Below, piece by piece: positions 56,165 through 64,000 of a DNA stretch of 64,000 nucleotides. The notes beneath the pieces are model-generated. The model ran no database searches. It worked only from the letters and a program-made list of their open reading frames with translations, and was not told the DNA's origin. Numbering within the stretch: the first letter of the stretch is position 1; each line of letters begins with the position of its first letter. The translations under genes were made by a program, and so were the position numbers. This DNA comes from Deinococcus radiopugnans ATCC 19172 (GTDB lineage: Bacteria > Deinococcota > Deinococci > Deinococcales > Deinococcaceae), in NCBI RefSeq assembly GCF_006335125.1, contig NZ_VDMO01000018.1, positions 6,509 to 70,508 on the forward strand, read 5' to 3'.

Positions 56165-57301
56165 CTAGCGCCAGTCGTCCGGGCGCTCGCCCAGGCCGAA
56201 GTGCCAAGCGACGGCACGTGCAATGCGCCCGGAGGCCTGCCCGTCGCCGTAGGGATTGCGGGCCTCGCGCATGGCCTGCAGGGTGGCGGGGCGGTCCAGC
56301 AGCTCGTTCAGGACCGTCTCAAGCTGCGCGGGGTCATTGCCGGCCAGCCGCAGCACGCCTGCTTCCAGTCCCTCGGGACGCTCAGTGACGTTGCGCAGGA
56401 CCGCCACCGGCACGCCCAGCGCCGCGCCCTCCTCCTGCAGGCCGCCGCTGTCGGTGGCCAGCAGCTTTGACGCCGCCATCAGCGGGGCCATGTCGCTGTA
56501 GTCCAGAGGGTCCGTCAGTTCGAAGTTGGGCAGACCCTGCAGCACCGGACGCACGGCTTCCTGCACGGCGGGCGACAGGTGCACCGGGTAGATGAAATGG
56601 TGGTCCGGGTGCGCCTGCGCCACGTTTGCCAGCGCCCCCGCCATCTCACGCATCATGGGCTGGTTCTCGCGGCGGTGCATGGTCACGGTCACCAGCGGCT
56701 GACCGGCGTCCACGCGCGCCTGCCACGCGGCGCGCAGCGGCACGCGCCCGGCCACCTCGCGCACGGCGTCCACGGCGGTCTGGCCGGTCACGAAGATGCC
56801 CGCCTCCGGCTTGCCCTCGCGCAGCAGGTTGGCCCGGCTGCCCGTGGTGGGCGAGAAATCCAGCGCGCTCAGCACGCCGGTCAGGCGGCGGTTGGCCTCT
56901 TCCGGGAAGGGCTCTTGCAGGTCACCGCTGCGCAGCCCCGCCTCCACGTGGCCCACCGGAATGCCCTCGTAAAAGGCCGACAGGGCCACACAGAACGACG
57001 TGGAGGTGTCGCCGTGGACCAGCACCAGGTCCGCGCCCATCTCGCGCAGCACGCGTCCGGCCTGCGGCACGATGCGGGCGGTCAGGTCCGCGAGGGTCTG
57101 GCGCTCGGTCATCACGTTCAGGTCACGGTCCGGGGTCAGGCCGAAGACGTTCAGCGCGCCGTCGAGCATCTGGCGCTGCTGCCCGGTGGACAGGATCAGC
57201 GGCTGCAGTCCAGGCTGGGCGGCCAACGCCGCGTACACCGGGGCCATCTTGGTGGCTTCCGGGCGGGTCCCGAAGGCGAGAACGATCCGTTTGTCAGTCA
57301 T
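56165..57301 (-). CDS. wecB: UDP-N-acetylglucosamine 2-epimerase (non-hydrolysing)
   Basis: A 378-residue GT-B-fold epimerase that interconverts UDP-GlcNAc and UDP-ManNAc. Conserved segments: [60 protein letters not shown] and [36 protein letters not shown]-ManNAc feeds surface polysaccharide synthesis. AAGGA lies before the ATG. It follows a methyltransferase gene on the same strand. Confidence 0.94.
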   Translation of the reverse strand: MTDKRIVLAFGTRPEATKMAPVYAALAAQPGLQPLILSTGQQRQMLDGALNVFGLTPDRDLNVMTERQTLADLTARIVPQAGRVLREMGADLVLVHGDTSTSFCVALSAFYEGIPVGHVEAGLRSGDLQEPFPEEANRRLTGVLSALDFSPTTGSRANLLREGKPEAGIFVTGQTAVDAVREVAGRVPLRAAWQARVDAGQPLVTVTMHRRENQPMMREMAGALANVAQAHPDHHFIYPVHLSPAVQEAVRPVLQGLPNFELTDPLDYSDMAPLMAASKLLATDSGGLQEEGAALGVPVAVLRNVTERPEGLEAGVLRLAGNDPAQLETVLNELLDRPATLQAMREARNPYGDGQASGRIARAVAWHFGLGERPDDWR

Positions 57302-57407
57302 GGCACATCCTTGAAGAAGACATCGAGACGCGGGCCGGGCAGCAACGTCGCCGCGACCACGGGGGAAACAGTGCGGACCAGCGCGCCGGGACTGGCGGGC
57401 AGCGTGG

Positions 57408-57986
57408 TCAGCCCGGCCACATTACAAGAGATTGCAGAACGTACAGCCGGTGCCTGCGCCGCAGGCCGCCGAAGCGGGAGGTGAAGCCGTGCTCGTGCCG
57501 CACGCCCAGGCCGCAGGCGGCAAACAGATCCAGCCATCCGGCGCGCGAGCGCTCGGCGTGCGGGTGACCGAATTCCAGGTTGACTAGGGCGTCCGTCAGC
57601 CGTTCGAGGCGGCCCGGCAGAATGTCATCACCGTCCTCCAGCACCAGCACCGGCCCGCCGCACACCCGCGCCGCCTCGCGCAGGGTCGCCTGTGGGTCGG
57701 GGCAGTGGTGCAGCACGAAGGCCAGCAGGACACTCTCGAAGGAACGGTCCGCGAAGGGCAGAACCGCGCCGCCGTACAGAACATGCGGCACCCCGAAGTC
57801 CCGGCTCAACCACGCGGCGATGGGACGGGCCACCAGCCGCTGCCCCAGCGCCCCGGCGTGTGGGGGCACGTCGGCCATCGTCACGGCCCAGCCCTCTTTT
57901 GACAGCAGCGCCGCCGTGTGGCCGGTGCCCGCGCCCAGGTCCAGCACGGGTCCGGCGGGCAGATGAGGACGAATCAGGCTCAGCAC
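57408..57986 (-). CDS. Class I SAM-dependent methyltransferase
   Basis: A 192-residue methyltransferase. SAM-binding motif [15 protein letters not shown] (about residues 14-28), acidic end of strand 2 in MADVPPHAG, and motif IV-like [18 protein letters not shown] at 57986 is the only canonical start; the same frame stays open upstream for about 20 protein-like codons without a start codon. The substrate is not apparent. Confidence 0.78.
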   Translation of the reverse strand: MLSLIRPHLPAGPVLDLGAGTGHTAALLSKEGWAVTMADVPPHAGALGQRLVARPIAAWLSRDFGVPHVLYGGAVLPFADRSFESVLLAFVLHHCPDPQATLREAARVCGGPVLVLEDGDDILPGRLERLTDALVNLEFGHPHAERSRAGWLDLFAACGLGVRHEHGFTSRFGGLRRRHRLYVLQSLVMWPG

Positions 57987-58048
57987 GAACCGCGCCCGCC
58001 GCCAGCCCAGCGGGGCGTAGGCGGCCGAGATGACGGCGGGCCAGAACG

Positions 58049-60559
58049 TCAGACGCCCCGCCGCTTCGTTCCCTTCATCGGCGCGTGGGTCCAGGGGTCA
58101 TCCGGCCAGGGGTGCTTCGGGTAGCGGCCCCGCAGGTCCTTGCGAACCTCGAAATACGACGAGTTCCAGAAGCTGCGCAGGTCCTGCGTGACCTGCACGG
58201 GCCGCCCGGCCGGCGACAGCAGATGCAGCAGCACCGGGGTGCGGCCCCCGTTCACGGCAGGCGTCTGCTCAAGCCCGAACAGTTCCTGCAACTTGACCGC
58301 CAGGATCGGCGGCGAACCGTCGGCGCGGTACTCCAGGCGAATGCGGTTGCCGGTGGGCACAGTCAGGTGCGTGGGCGCGAGGTCCCCAAGCTGCTGCGGC
58401 AGCGGCCAGGGCAGCAACGCCTCCAGGGCGGGCAGCAGGTTGAGTCGGCCCAGATCGTCGCGCGTGCGGGCCGTGCCCAGAACCGGGCCGAGCCAGCCTT
58501 CCAAGGTATCCAGCAGCGCCGCGTCGGAAAGGTCCGGCCAGTCGGCCTCGGGGTGCCAGTGGCGCAGCGACTGCACGCGGGCGCGCAGCGCTTCGGCCTC
58601 GCGGGAAAAGGTCAGCAGGTGCAGGCCCTCGGCGCGGATGGCCCCGGCCAGCGCCGCCACCCGCAGTTCGGCGGGCAGGTCTTTCAGCGGGCGGGTTTCG
58701 AGAATCAGCGCCCCCACGCGGCGCTCGCGCTGGGCCAGCAGCGTGCCGGTGCGGGCGTCCCAGCGCACCGCCTCGGCCCACCCTGCGCGGGCGTCCAGGG
58801 TCGAGAGGGCCAGCGGGGCGGCCAGATAGATTCGGCCCTCGGCGTTCTGTGGGTTCAGGGCGCGGGCGTCCAGATGGGCCACCGCCAGCGCCGGCGCCCC
58901 GGCCAGCGCGTCTCCCTCGGGCAGCGCCACGCCCTGACCGCCCGCCAGCAGGAAGCGGCCCCGCGCGCCGCCGGGCAGCACCTCACGGGCCAGGGCCAGC
59001 CGCTCGGGGTAGGCCAGGGCAATCAGCTCGCCCAGAGCGTAGGCATCGGGTTCGGCGTTGTCGGGCCGCACGCCCAGCAGTCCCCGCCACTGCCGGGACA
59101 GCCGCTCGACGCGCTCCAGCACGGCGGCGTCTCCCCGGTCACCCCGTCCGGCCCGCCCGTCCCGCAACGCGGCCACCCGCTCGGTCAGGTCCGCGCCGGA
59201 GCCGGGGGGCAGCGGATCGCGCTCTTCGAGCAGGGCGGCCAGATCGGCGGCCAGCGGCCCCAATCCCGCCTGCGCCCCGCCGGTCAGCAGGTGCGCGAGA
59301 CGCGGGTGGGTGGGAAACTCCAGCAGGCGCTGACCTTCGGGGGTCACGCGGCCCGTGTCGTCCAGGGCGTTCAAGCCGCGCAGCAGGAGCCGGGCCGTGT
59401 CCACGCGCGGGGCCGGCGGCGCGTCCAGCCACGCCAGAGCGGTGGGGTCCGGCGCGCCCCAGGCGGCCAGTTCCAGCACCAGCGGCGCGAGGTCCGCCTC
59501 CAGCACCTCCGGGGGGCGGGCGGGCGGCAGCAAAGGCTGGGTGCGCTCGGACCACAGGCGGTAGGCCACGCCCGGCGCGGTGCGGCCTGCCCGTCCGGCC
59601 CGCTGCGTGGCGCTGTCACGGGTCACGCGGCCCGTCACCATGCGGGTCAGGCCGGTGGCCGGGTCAAACGCCTGGGTGCGGCTCTGCCCGCCGTCCACCA
59701 CCACCCGCACGCCGTCGATGGTCAGCGAGGTCTCCGCGATGCTGGTGGCCAGCACCACCTTGCGCCGGCCCGCCGGATCGGGGAGCAGGGCGCGGCGCTG
59801 CTCTTTCACGCTCAGGTCACCGTACAGCGGCAGCACCAGCGCGCCGCTGTCGGTCAGTTGCGCGGCGGCCCCGCGAATCTCGCGCACGCCGGGAAGGAAG
59901 GCCAGGATGTCGCCCTCATCTTCCGCCAGCGCCTGCCGGACCTTGCGGGCCACGGCGTCCTCCACGCGGCCCACCGGGTCCGTGGGCAGGTAGCGCACTT
60001 CCACCGGGTAGGCGCGGCCCGCGCTTTCCACCAGCGGGGCACCCAGGCGGACGGGCAGGTCCGGGTCCAGGGTGGCGCTCATGACCAGCACGCGCAGGTC
60101 CTCGCGCAGCGCGCCTTGCACCTCGCGCAGCAGGGCCAGGGCCAGATCGGCGTTCAGGCTGCGTTCGTGGAACTCGTCCAGAATGACCAGCCCCACGCCG
60201 GCCAGTTCCGGGTCCCGTTGCAAGCGGCGGGTCAGGATGCCTTCGGTAACGACTTCCAGCCGGGTCTGCGCCGACACGCGCGACTCGAAGCGCACGCGGT
60301 AGCCCACCGTCTCCCCCACCGCCTCGCCCAGGCCCTCGGCCAGCCGTGAGGCCACCGCCCGCGCCGCCACCCGGCGGGGCTGCAACATGATGACCGACTG
60401 CCCGGCCAGCCAATCCTCCTGCAGCAGGTCCAGCGGCAACGCCGTGCTCTTGCCCGCGCCGGGCGGGGCCTGCACCACCACCAGCGGGTGTGCCGCCAGG
60501 GCCGCGCGCAGCGCCGGGATCACCTCGGCGATGGGCAAGGGGGAGGACGCGGCAGGCAT
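58049..60559 (-). CDS. hrpB: ATP-dependent helicase HrpB
   Basis: An 836-residue DEAH-type helicase. Motif I APPGAGKST (31-39), Ia MLQPRRVAARA, II DEFHERS, III VMSATLD, V ATSIAETSLTIDGVRVVVDGG and VI ATQRAGRAGRTAPG are all present, followed by the winged-helix and the C-terminal domain special to HrpB (PVLLHLLSPAGRPVQVTQDLRSFWNSSYFEVRKDLRGRYPKHPWPDDP). DEFH replaces DEAH, a common form in this family. The RNA target is unknown. TACCAT precedes the ATG by seven bases. Confidence 0.95.
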   Translation of the reverse strand: MPAASSPLPIAEVIPALRAALAAHPLVVVQAPPGAGKSTALPLDLLQEDWLAGQSVIMLQPRRVAARAVASRLAEGLGEAVGETVGYRVRFESRVSAQTRLEVVTEGILTRRLQRDPELAGVGLVILDEFHERSLNADLALALLREVQGALREDLRVLVMSATLDPDLPVRLGAPLVESAGRAYPVEVRYLPTDPVGRVEDAVARKVRQALAEDEGDILAFLPGVREIRGAAAQLTDSGALVLPLYGDLSVKEQRRALLPDPAGRRKVVLATSIAETSLTIDGVRVVVDGGQSRTQAFDPATGLTRMVTGRVTRDSATQRAGRAGRTAPGVAYRLWSERTQPLLPPARPPEVLEADLAPLVLELAAWGAPDPTALAWLDAPPAPRVDTARLLLRGLNALDDTGRVTPEGQRLLEFPTHPRLAHLLTGGAQAGLGPLAADLAALLEERDPLPPGSGADLTERVAALRDGRAGRGDRGDAAVLERVERLSRQWRGLLGVRPDNAEPDAYALGELIALAYPERLALAREVLPGGARGRFLLAGGQGVALPEGDALAGAPALAVAHLDARALNPQNAEGRIYLAAPLALSTLDARAGWAEAVRWDARTGTLLAQRERRVGALILETRPLKDLPAELRVAALAGAIRAEGLHLLTFSREAEALRARVQSLRHWHPEADWPDLSDAALLDTLEGWLGPVLGTARTRDDLGRLNLLPALEALLPWPLPQQLGDLAPTHLTVPTGNRIRLEYRADGSPPILAVKLQELFGLEQTPAVNGGRTPVLLHLLSPAGRPVQVTQDLRSFWNSSYFEVRKDLRGRYPKHPWPDDPWTHAPMKGTKRRGV

Positions 60560-60566
60560 GGAAGGA

Positions 60567-60572
60567 ATGGTA
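60567..60572 (-). promoter_or_regulatory. Leaderless -10 box of hrpB
   Basis: TACCAT on the minus strand, seven bases before the ATG at 60559. Confidence 0.6.
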
Positions 60573-60732
60573 GCGGAGTGGCGCGGTCGGCGGGACAGGT
60601 TCGCCGCCGAGCACCATCAGAGCTTCAGGAAAAGGCGGGCGACTGGACCCTACCGGCTCAGGCCATATCCAGACGCCCGTGTCCGGCTGAGCCAACGGCA
60701 TCTCCCTCCCCTTCTCGCGGCCAGCGCACGGG

Positions 60733-60738
60733 TATACT
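60733..60738 (+). promoter_or_regulatory. -10 box of rsmA
   Basis: TATACT 52 bases upstream of the ATG, with GGAGA at 60776-60780 as ribosome site, so rsmA has a leadered message. Confidence 0.55.
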
Positions 60739-60790
60739 GACGCGCCCTGACAGTTCCGCTGCGGGCCGCCCGCACGGAGACCCTGCCCCC

Positions 60791-61681
60791 ATGACCACAG
60801 ACCTGCCCACCCCCACCAGCGACCCCATCGGCCCTTCGCCCGCCCCCAGCGCCCCGCTGTACTCGCCCGCACGGGTGCGTCAGCTGCTGACCCAGCACGG
60901 GCTGAGACCCACCAAGAGCCTGGGGCAGAACTTCCTGATCGACGGCAACATCCTGCGTGCCATCGCGGAGGCGGGCCTGAGCGGCGGCCCGGCCCAGGGC
61001 ACCCCGGTGCTGGAAATCGGCCCCGGCCTGGGTGTGCTGACCCGCGAGATCGCCACGCGCGGCGCGCAGGTCACGGCCCTGGAGAAAGACGAGAAGCTGC
61101 GCCCGGTGCTGGCCGAGACGCTGGCCGGGCTGGACGTGCAGGTGGTGTGGGGCGACGCGCTGGACTTCGACTACGCCTCGCTGCCGCCGGGGACGCGGGT
61201 GGTCGCCAACCTGCCGTACTACATCACCGGCGTGCTGCTGTCGCGCTTCATGCACGCGCCGGCCATCGTGTCGGCCACCGTGCTGGTGCAAAAGGAGGTG
61301 GGGCAGCGGCTGGCCTCGAAGCCGGGCGACGATAACTACGGCTTTCTGAGCGCACTGGCCGCGCTGTACGGCAGCGTCAGGCATGTCCGCGACGTGCCGA
61401 AAGGGGCGTTTTTCCCGGCTCCGGACGTGACCAGCAGCGTGATCCGGCTGGATTTTGACCGCTCCGCTCCGCTGCCCCCCCGTGAGCTGCTGAAATTCAT
61501 CGAATCGGCCCTGGGCCACCGCCGCAAGACCCTGCGCAACAACCTGCGGATGATCGGGCATCAGGGGGCGGCCATCGACGCGGCGCTCGAGGCCCTGGGT
61601 CTGCGCCCCGACGTGCGCGCCGAGGACGTGCCGCTGGACACCCTGCGGGACCTGGCCGGGCGGCTGGGCGTGCTAGGGTAA
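60791..61681 (+). CDS. rsmA: 16S rRNA dimethyladenosine transferase
   Basis: A 296-residue KsgA/RsmA methyltransferase that dimethylates two adjacent adenosines near the 3' end of 16S rRNA. It has the LGQNFLIDGNIL start of the core, SAM motif VLEIGPGLGVLTREIA, catalytic NLPYYITGVLL and the C-terminal LGHRRKTLRNNL. The first 30 residues are Pro/Ser-rich and precede the family core. It stands alone and is divergent from hrpB. Confidence 0.95.
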   Translation: MTTDLPTPTSDPIGPSPAPSAPLYSPARVRQLLTQHGLRPTKSLGQNFLIDGNILRAIAEAGLSGGPAQGTPVLEIGPGLGVLTREIATRGAQVTALEKDEKLRPVLAETLAGLDVQVVWGDALDFDYASLPPGTRVVANLPYYITGVLLSRFMHAPAIVSATVLVQKEVGQRLASKPGDDNYGFLSALAALYGSVRHVRDVPKGAFFPAPDVTSSVIRLDFDRSAPLPPRELLKFIESALGHRRKTLRNNLRMIGHQGAAIDAALEALGLRPDVRAEDVPLDTLRDLAGRLGVLG

Positions 61682-61822
61682 CGTCAACGAATTTGTGTCC
61701 GCAAGACCTTGGTCTGACCGTTTCGCTCACGGGGCTGCCCGTCCCGGTTGTGCCGGCTTTTCAGTGACGTTGCCCGCGCGACATCACGTTCTCAACACGG
61801 GGCCTGCCCCGGAGGTTTTCCC

Positions 61823-62770
61823 TTGAAGTTCTACGTAATCGGCGACGTGACCGTTGACCACCTGTACCACCTGAACAAACTGCCCCGGCCCGGCGAGGAA
61901 GTGACGCCCCAGCGCGCCAGCATGAAACCCGGCGGCGCGGGCGGCACCATCGCCGTCACACTCGCCCGGCTGGGCCACACCGTGACGCTGGCGGCCTGCG
62001 TGGGCGACGATCCCTTTGCCGACTACGCCCTGAGCCGCGTGCGCGAGAGCGGCGTGAGCGAGGCGGCCATCCAGCGCAGCGCAACCCACCTGACCAGCAC
62101 CATCACCCTGATGCAGACCGCCGACGGCCAGCGCACCATGATCAGCGACGGCGCGGCCAACCGCCAGCTGGACCCGGCCAAACTGAAGAAAAAAGACGTG
62201 GAGGCGTGCGACGCCCTGATCGTCAACGCCTACGGCCTGATCGAGGGGCCGCAGCGCGAGTTCACCCTGCAGGCCATCGAGTACGCCCGCAGCGCCAAAA
62301 AACCCGTACCGGTCTTTATCGATCTGGGCACCGGCGCGGTCAACAAGGTGGGCACCGGCCTGCGCGACGAGGCGCTGCGCTCGGATTACCTGACCCTCAA
62401 CCAGCATGAGCTTCAGGCGCTGACCAGCACGCGCTCGATCAGCGCGGCCCTCAAGCAGCTGGGCGAGGCCGGGGCGCAGCGGGTGGTGGTCAAGGTGGGC
62501 AAGATGGGCAGCATCATCTGGACCCCCACCGAGACCGAACTGGTGGACGCCGTGCCGCCGCCCGGCGCGGTGGTGGTGGATTCCACCGGCGCGGGCGACA
62601 CCTTCACCGCCACCTTCGCCCACGCGGTGCTGTCGGGGGCCAGCATGGCCGAGAGTGCCCGCGCCGCCAACGCCGCCGGTGCGCTGGCCGCCACCGGATT
62701 CGGCGCGCAGGAACATCCCATCACCGCCGCCGATCTGGCGGTCGCGGTTCCCAAAGTCAAGAAGAAGTAA
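61823..62770 (+). CDS. PfkB family carbohydrate kinase
   Basis: A 315-residue ribokinase-type sugar or nucleoside kinase. N-terminal FYVIGDVTVDHLYHLNKLPRPGEE, GG motif KPGGAGGTIAVTLARLG, and the catalytic DSTGAGDTFTATFAHAVLSG at about 254-273. The TTG start at 61823 has GGAGG seven bases upstream, so I preferred it to the long frame from 61748. The substrate is unknown. A clear terminator follows. Confidence 0.88.
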   Translation: MKFYVIGDVTVDHLYHLNKLPRPGEEVTPQRASMKPGGAGGTIAVTLARLGHTVTLAACVGDDPFADYALSRVRESGVSEAAIQRSATHLTSTITLMQTADGQRTMISDGAANRQLDPAKLKKKDVEACDALIVNAYGLIEGPQREFTLQAIEYARSAKKPVPVFIDLGTGAVNKVGTGLRDEALRSDYLTLNQHELQALTSTRSISAALKQLGEAGAQRVVVKVGKMGSIIWTPTETELVDAVPPPGAVVVDSTGAGDTFTATFAHAVLSGASMAESARAANAAGALAATGFGAQEHPITAADLAVAVPKVKKK

Positions 62771-62795
62771 GCCCCCCTGCGTGGGAGGCAAAAGA

Positions 62796-62833
62796 GTGAC
62801 CGGGGCGAAAACTGCCCCGGTCACCCCATTTTT
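62796..62833 (+). terminator. Intrinsic terminator after the PfkB kinase
   Basis: An 11-bp perfect stem (GTGACCGGGGC and complement, 7-base loop) followed by CCCATTTTT, 26 bases after the stop. Confidence 0.85.
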
Positions 62834-62850
62834 GTATCGCGCCGTGGGGC

Positions 62851-63234
62851 TCAGGCCCGCAGTGCAGGTGGGTCCGGCAACACGCGGGTAATGTACGGCT
62901 TCCAGCTTCCGAGCGGCTGGTTGCGCGGAATCGGCTGCCCGGCGTCGTTGACGTACACCATGCGGAAGCGCCAGCGCTTGACCTCCAGTTCGCCGGCCTC
63001 GCGGTAGTGCAGTTCCACGTCCAGGTTGGTGGCGGCAGGATCGGTGTCGCGGGCGGCCAGCAGATTGAAGCCGGTCAGCTTCTGGGGGCCGTACAGTTCC
63101 CTGGTGGCCTTGACCGTCTGCTTTTTCGGCGGCGTGCCGTGCGCGGGCAGCAGCCGCGACATGCTGGAATAGTCCCGCTTCTGCCAGCAGGACAGGAATT
63201 CGGTCAGTGCCTGTTGCGGAGTGGGAGTATTCAT
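62851..63234 (-). CDS. Protein of unknown function (NTF2-like size)
   Basis: A 127-residue soluble protein with no signal peptide. The N-terminal TPQQALTEFLSCWQKRDYSSMSRLL helix pattern followed by strands (NLDVELHYREAGELEVKRWRFRMVYVND) is reminiscent of NTF2/SnoaL-like folds, but I cannot assign it. GACAAT six bases before the ATG may be a weak leaderless box. It is divergent from the acetyltransferase-like gene. Confidence 0.6.
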   Translation of the reverse strand: MNTPTPQQALTEFLSCWQKRDYSSMSRLLPAHGTPPKKQTVKATRELYGPQKLTGFNLLAARDTDPAATNLDVELHYREAGELEVKRWRFRMVYVNDAGQPIPRNQPLGSWKPYITRVLPDPPALRA

Positions 63235-63329
63235 ACGGCCATTGTCGCAAATCTGGCCCCAGGCTGCCTTGAGCCTTCTGGCGGATTCGGGGGGATGGGC
63301 ATGATGGCGGATGGCAGTCTGCCGGCCCT

Positions 63330-63335
63330 TACAGT
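63330..63335 (+). promoter_or_regulatory. Leaderless -10 box of the CatA-like gene
   Basis: TACAGT followed by six bases and the ATG at 63342. Confidence 0.55.
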
Positions 63336-63341
63336 GCGGAG

Positions 63342-64000
63342 ATGCTCCGTCCTCTTGACCTGACCACCTGGCCGCGCCGCCAGATTGACCAGCACTTCCG
63401 TCAAAATCCCTGCGCCTTCAACGTCACCGTTCCTGTAGACGTGACGGCGTTTAAAAGCCGTGTGCAGGAGGCGGGAAGGCCTTTCGTCCCCGTCCTGATC
63501 TACGTGATCTGCACGGTGGTCAATCGCCTGCCCGCGCTGCGAATGGGATTGAGCGATGATGGTCAGCCCGGCGTCTGGGACAGCATTCTGCCTCTGTACA
63601 CTGTTTTCCACCCAGAGACGCAGACCTTCTCGGCGCTGTGGACGAGGCTGGGCGGCGGTTTCGACGAGTTTTTGAGGAATGACCGCGCCGATGCCCGGGC
63701 ATATGGCTCAAGCCCGGATTACCGGCCCAAACCAGGGACGCCGCCCAACGTTCTGAATATCTCCGTGGCGCCGTGGCTGGGCTTCAGCGCTTTCGAGTTG
63801 AATCTAGGGGAAGGGGCAGACTACCTGCTGCCCATTTTCACGGTGGGCCGGTACGAGGAAAGCGCGGGCCGACGGAACTTCCGCACATTTGGTGATGCAG
63901 CCTCAGTGGAGTGGTCGGTAGAGCAGTCTGGCCCGCAACAGATTCAGGCCCGCGCGACCGTACATCCCCCGTTTCAAGGTCTTGAGGCGGTTCACCTGGG
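63342..64000 (+). CDS. Chloramphenicol acetyltransferase-like protein (3' end outside window)
   Basis: The first 219 residues are visible. The start PLDLTTWPRRQIDQHFR, then LPLYTVFHPETQTFSALWTRL, NVLNISVAPWLGFSAFELNL and LLPIFTVGRY, follow the CatA-type chloramphenicol acetyltransferase pattern closely in order. The HHxxxDG catalytic segment expected soon after LPIFTxGKY is not recognisable. Instead there are about 35 unrelated residues and then TVHPPFQGLEAVHLG. It may be a divergent or inactive relative, or carry a frameshift. Acetylation of chloramphenicol should not be assumed. Confidence 0.65.
   Translation, partial: MLRPLDLTTWPRRQIDQHFRQNPCAFNVTVPVDVTAFKSRVQEAGRPFVPVLIYVICTVVNRLPALRMGLSDDGQPGVWDSILPLYTVFHPETQTFSALWTRLGGGFDEFLRNDRADARAYGSSPDYRPKPGTPPNVLNISVAPWLGFSAFELNLGEGADYLLPIFTVGRYEESAGRRNFRTFGDAASVEWSVEQSGPQQIQARATVHPPFQGLEAVHL

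Noticed and set aside
58085..60349. 754-codon frame antisense to hrpB
   Set aside because: Complementary shadow of a complete helicase with all motifs; composition is typical of antisense translation.

Overview
The window looks like a chromosomal segment of a Deinococcus species. The evidence is the high G+C content, a bacillithiol gene (bshA), a CrtA-like monooxygenase, and many genes whose start codon lies 6-10 bases after a TAnnnT -10 box. Such leaderless promoters are known to be common in Deinococcus. Most genes are housekeeping or metabolic. I found no rRNA, tRNA, CRISPR array, complete insertion sequence or prophage.

Layout. 1-4,806: a LacI-regulated sugar ABC uptake operon (regulator, binding protein, two permeases) running into a secreted glycosidase cut by the window edge. 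Matching palindromic operators lie upstream of both the regulator and the binding protein. 4,969-12,889: PAP2 phosphatase, a small 50-residue gene with its own terminator, a short-chain dehydrogenase, uvrC, a CrtA-like gene, a histidine phosphatase, bshA and a DegV protein. 12,953-16,911: an isoleucine T-box leader (specifier AUC), a small cupin gene and ileS on the minus strand. 17,077-21,920: rho with a short overlapping leader ORF, a LysM/M23 murein hydrolase, an orphan receiver protein and pdxST. 21,983-26,819: HAD hydrolase, M19 dipeptidase, SH3-NlpC/P60 endopeptidase, dipeptide epimerase and Gfo/Idh oxidoreductase, which together look like a cytoplasmic murein-peptide recycling cassette.

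27,010-36,134: aminotransferase, metallophosphoesterase, lnt, a tyrosine recombinase with a palindrome over its promoter, a lipid kinase, an IPT lipoprotein and the hisS-aspS pair. 36,220-43,105: two overlapping alpha/beta hydrolases, a secreted protein, sucCD, a prolidase-like peptidase, an RlpA-like protein and a YbjN protein. 43,217-51,938: a fused CoA-transferase with a thiolase, malic enzyme, a thioesterase, a BrkB membrane protein, a Na+/H+ antiporter and hisA. 52,104-64,000: glycosyltransferase, asnS, a small lipoprotein, a second lipid kinase, wecB, a methyltransferase, hrpB, rsmA, a PfkB kinase, a small unknown protein and the start of a chloramphenicol-acetyltransferase-like gene.

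The least explained material is non-coding. (1) Five copies of a ~40-bp A+T-rich repeat share the plan AGTGAA-N4-TTCACGAT-N8/9-TCGTGAA followed by T residues. Four lie between convergent genes. The unit combines a GTGA-N6-TCAC site with a terminator-like hairpin that uses the same bases. (2) A 136-bp element with 11/12-matching inverted ends and internal hairpins abuts the stop codon of sucD. (3) About two dozen genes have leaderless promoters.
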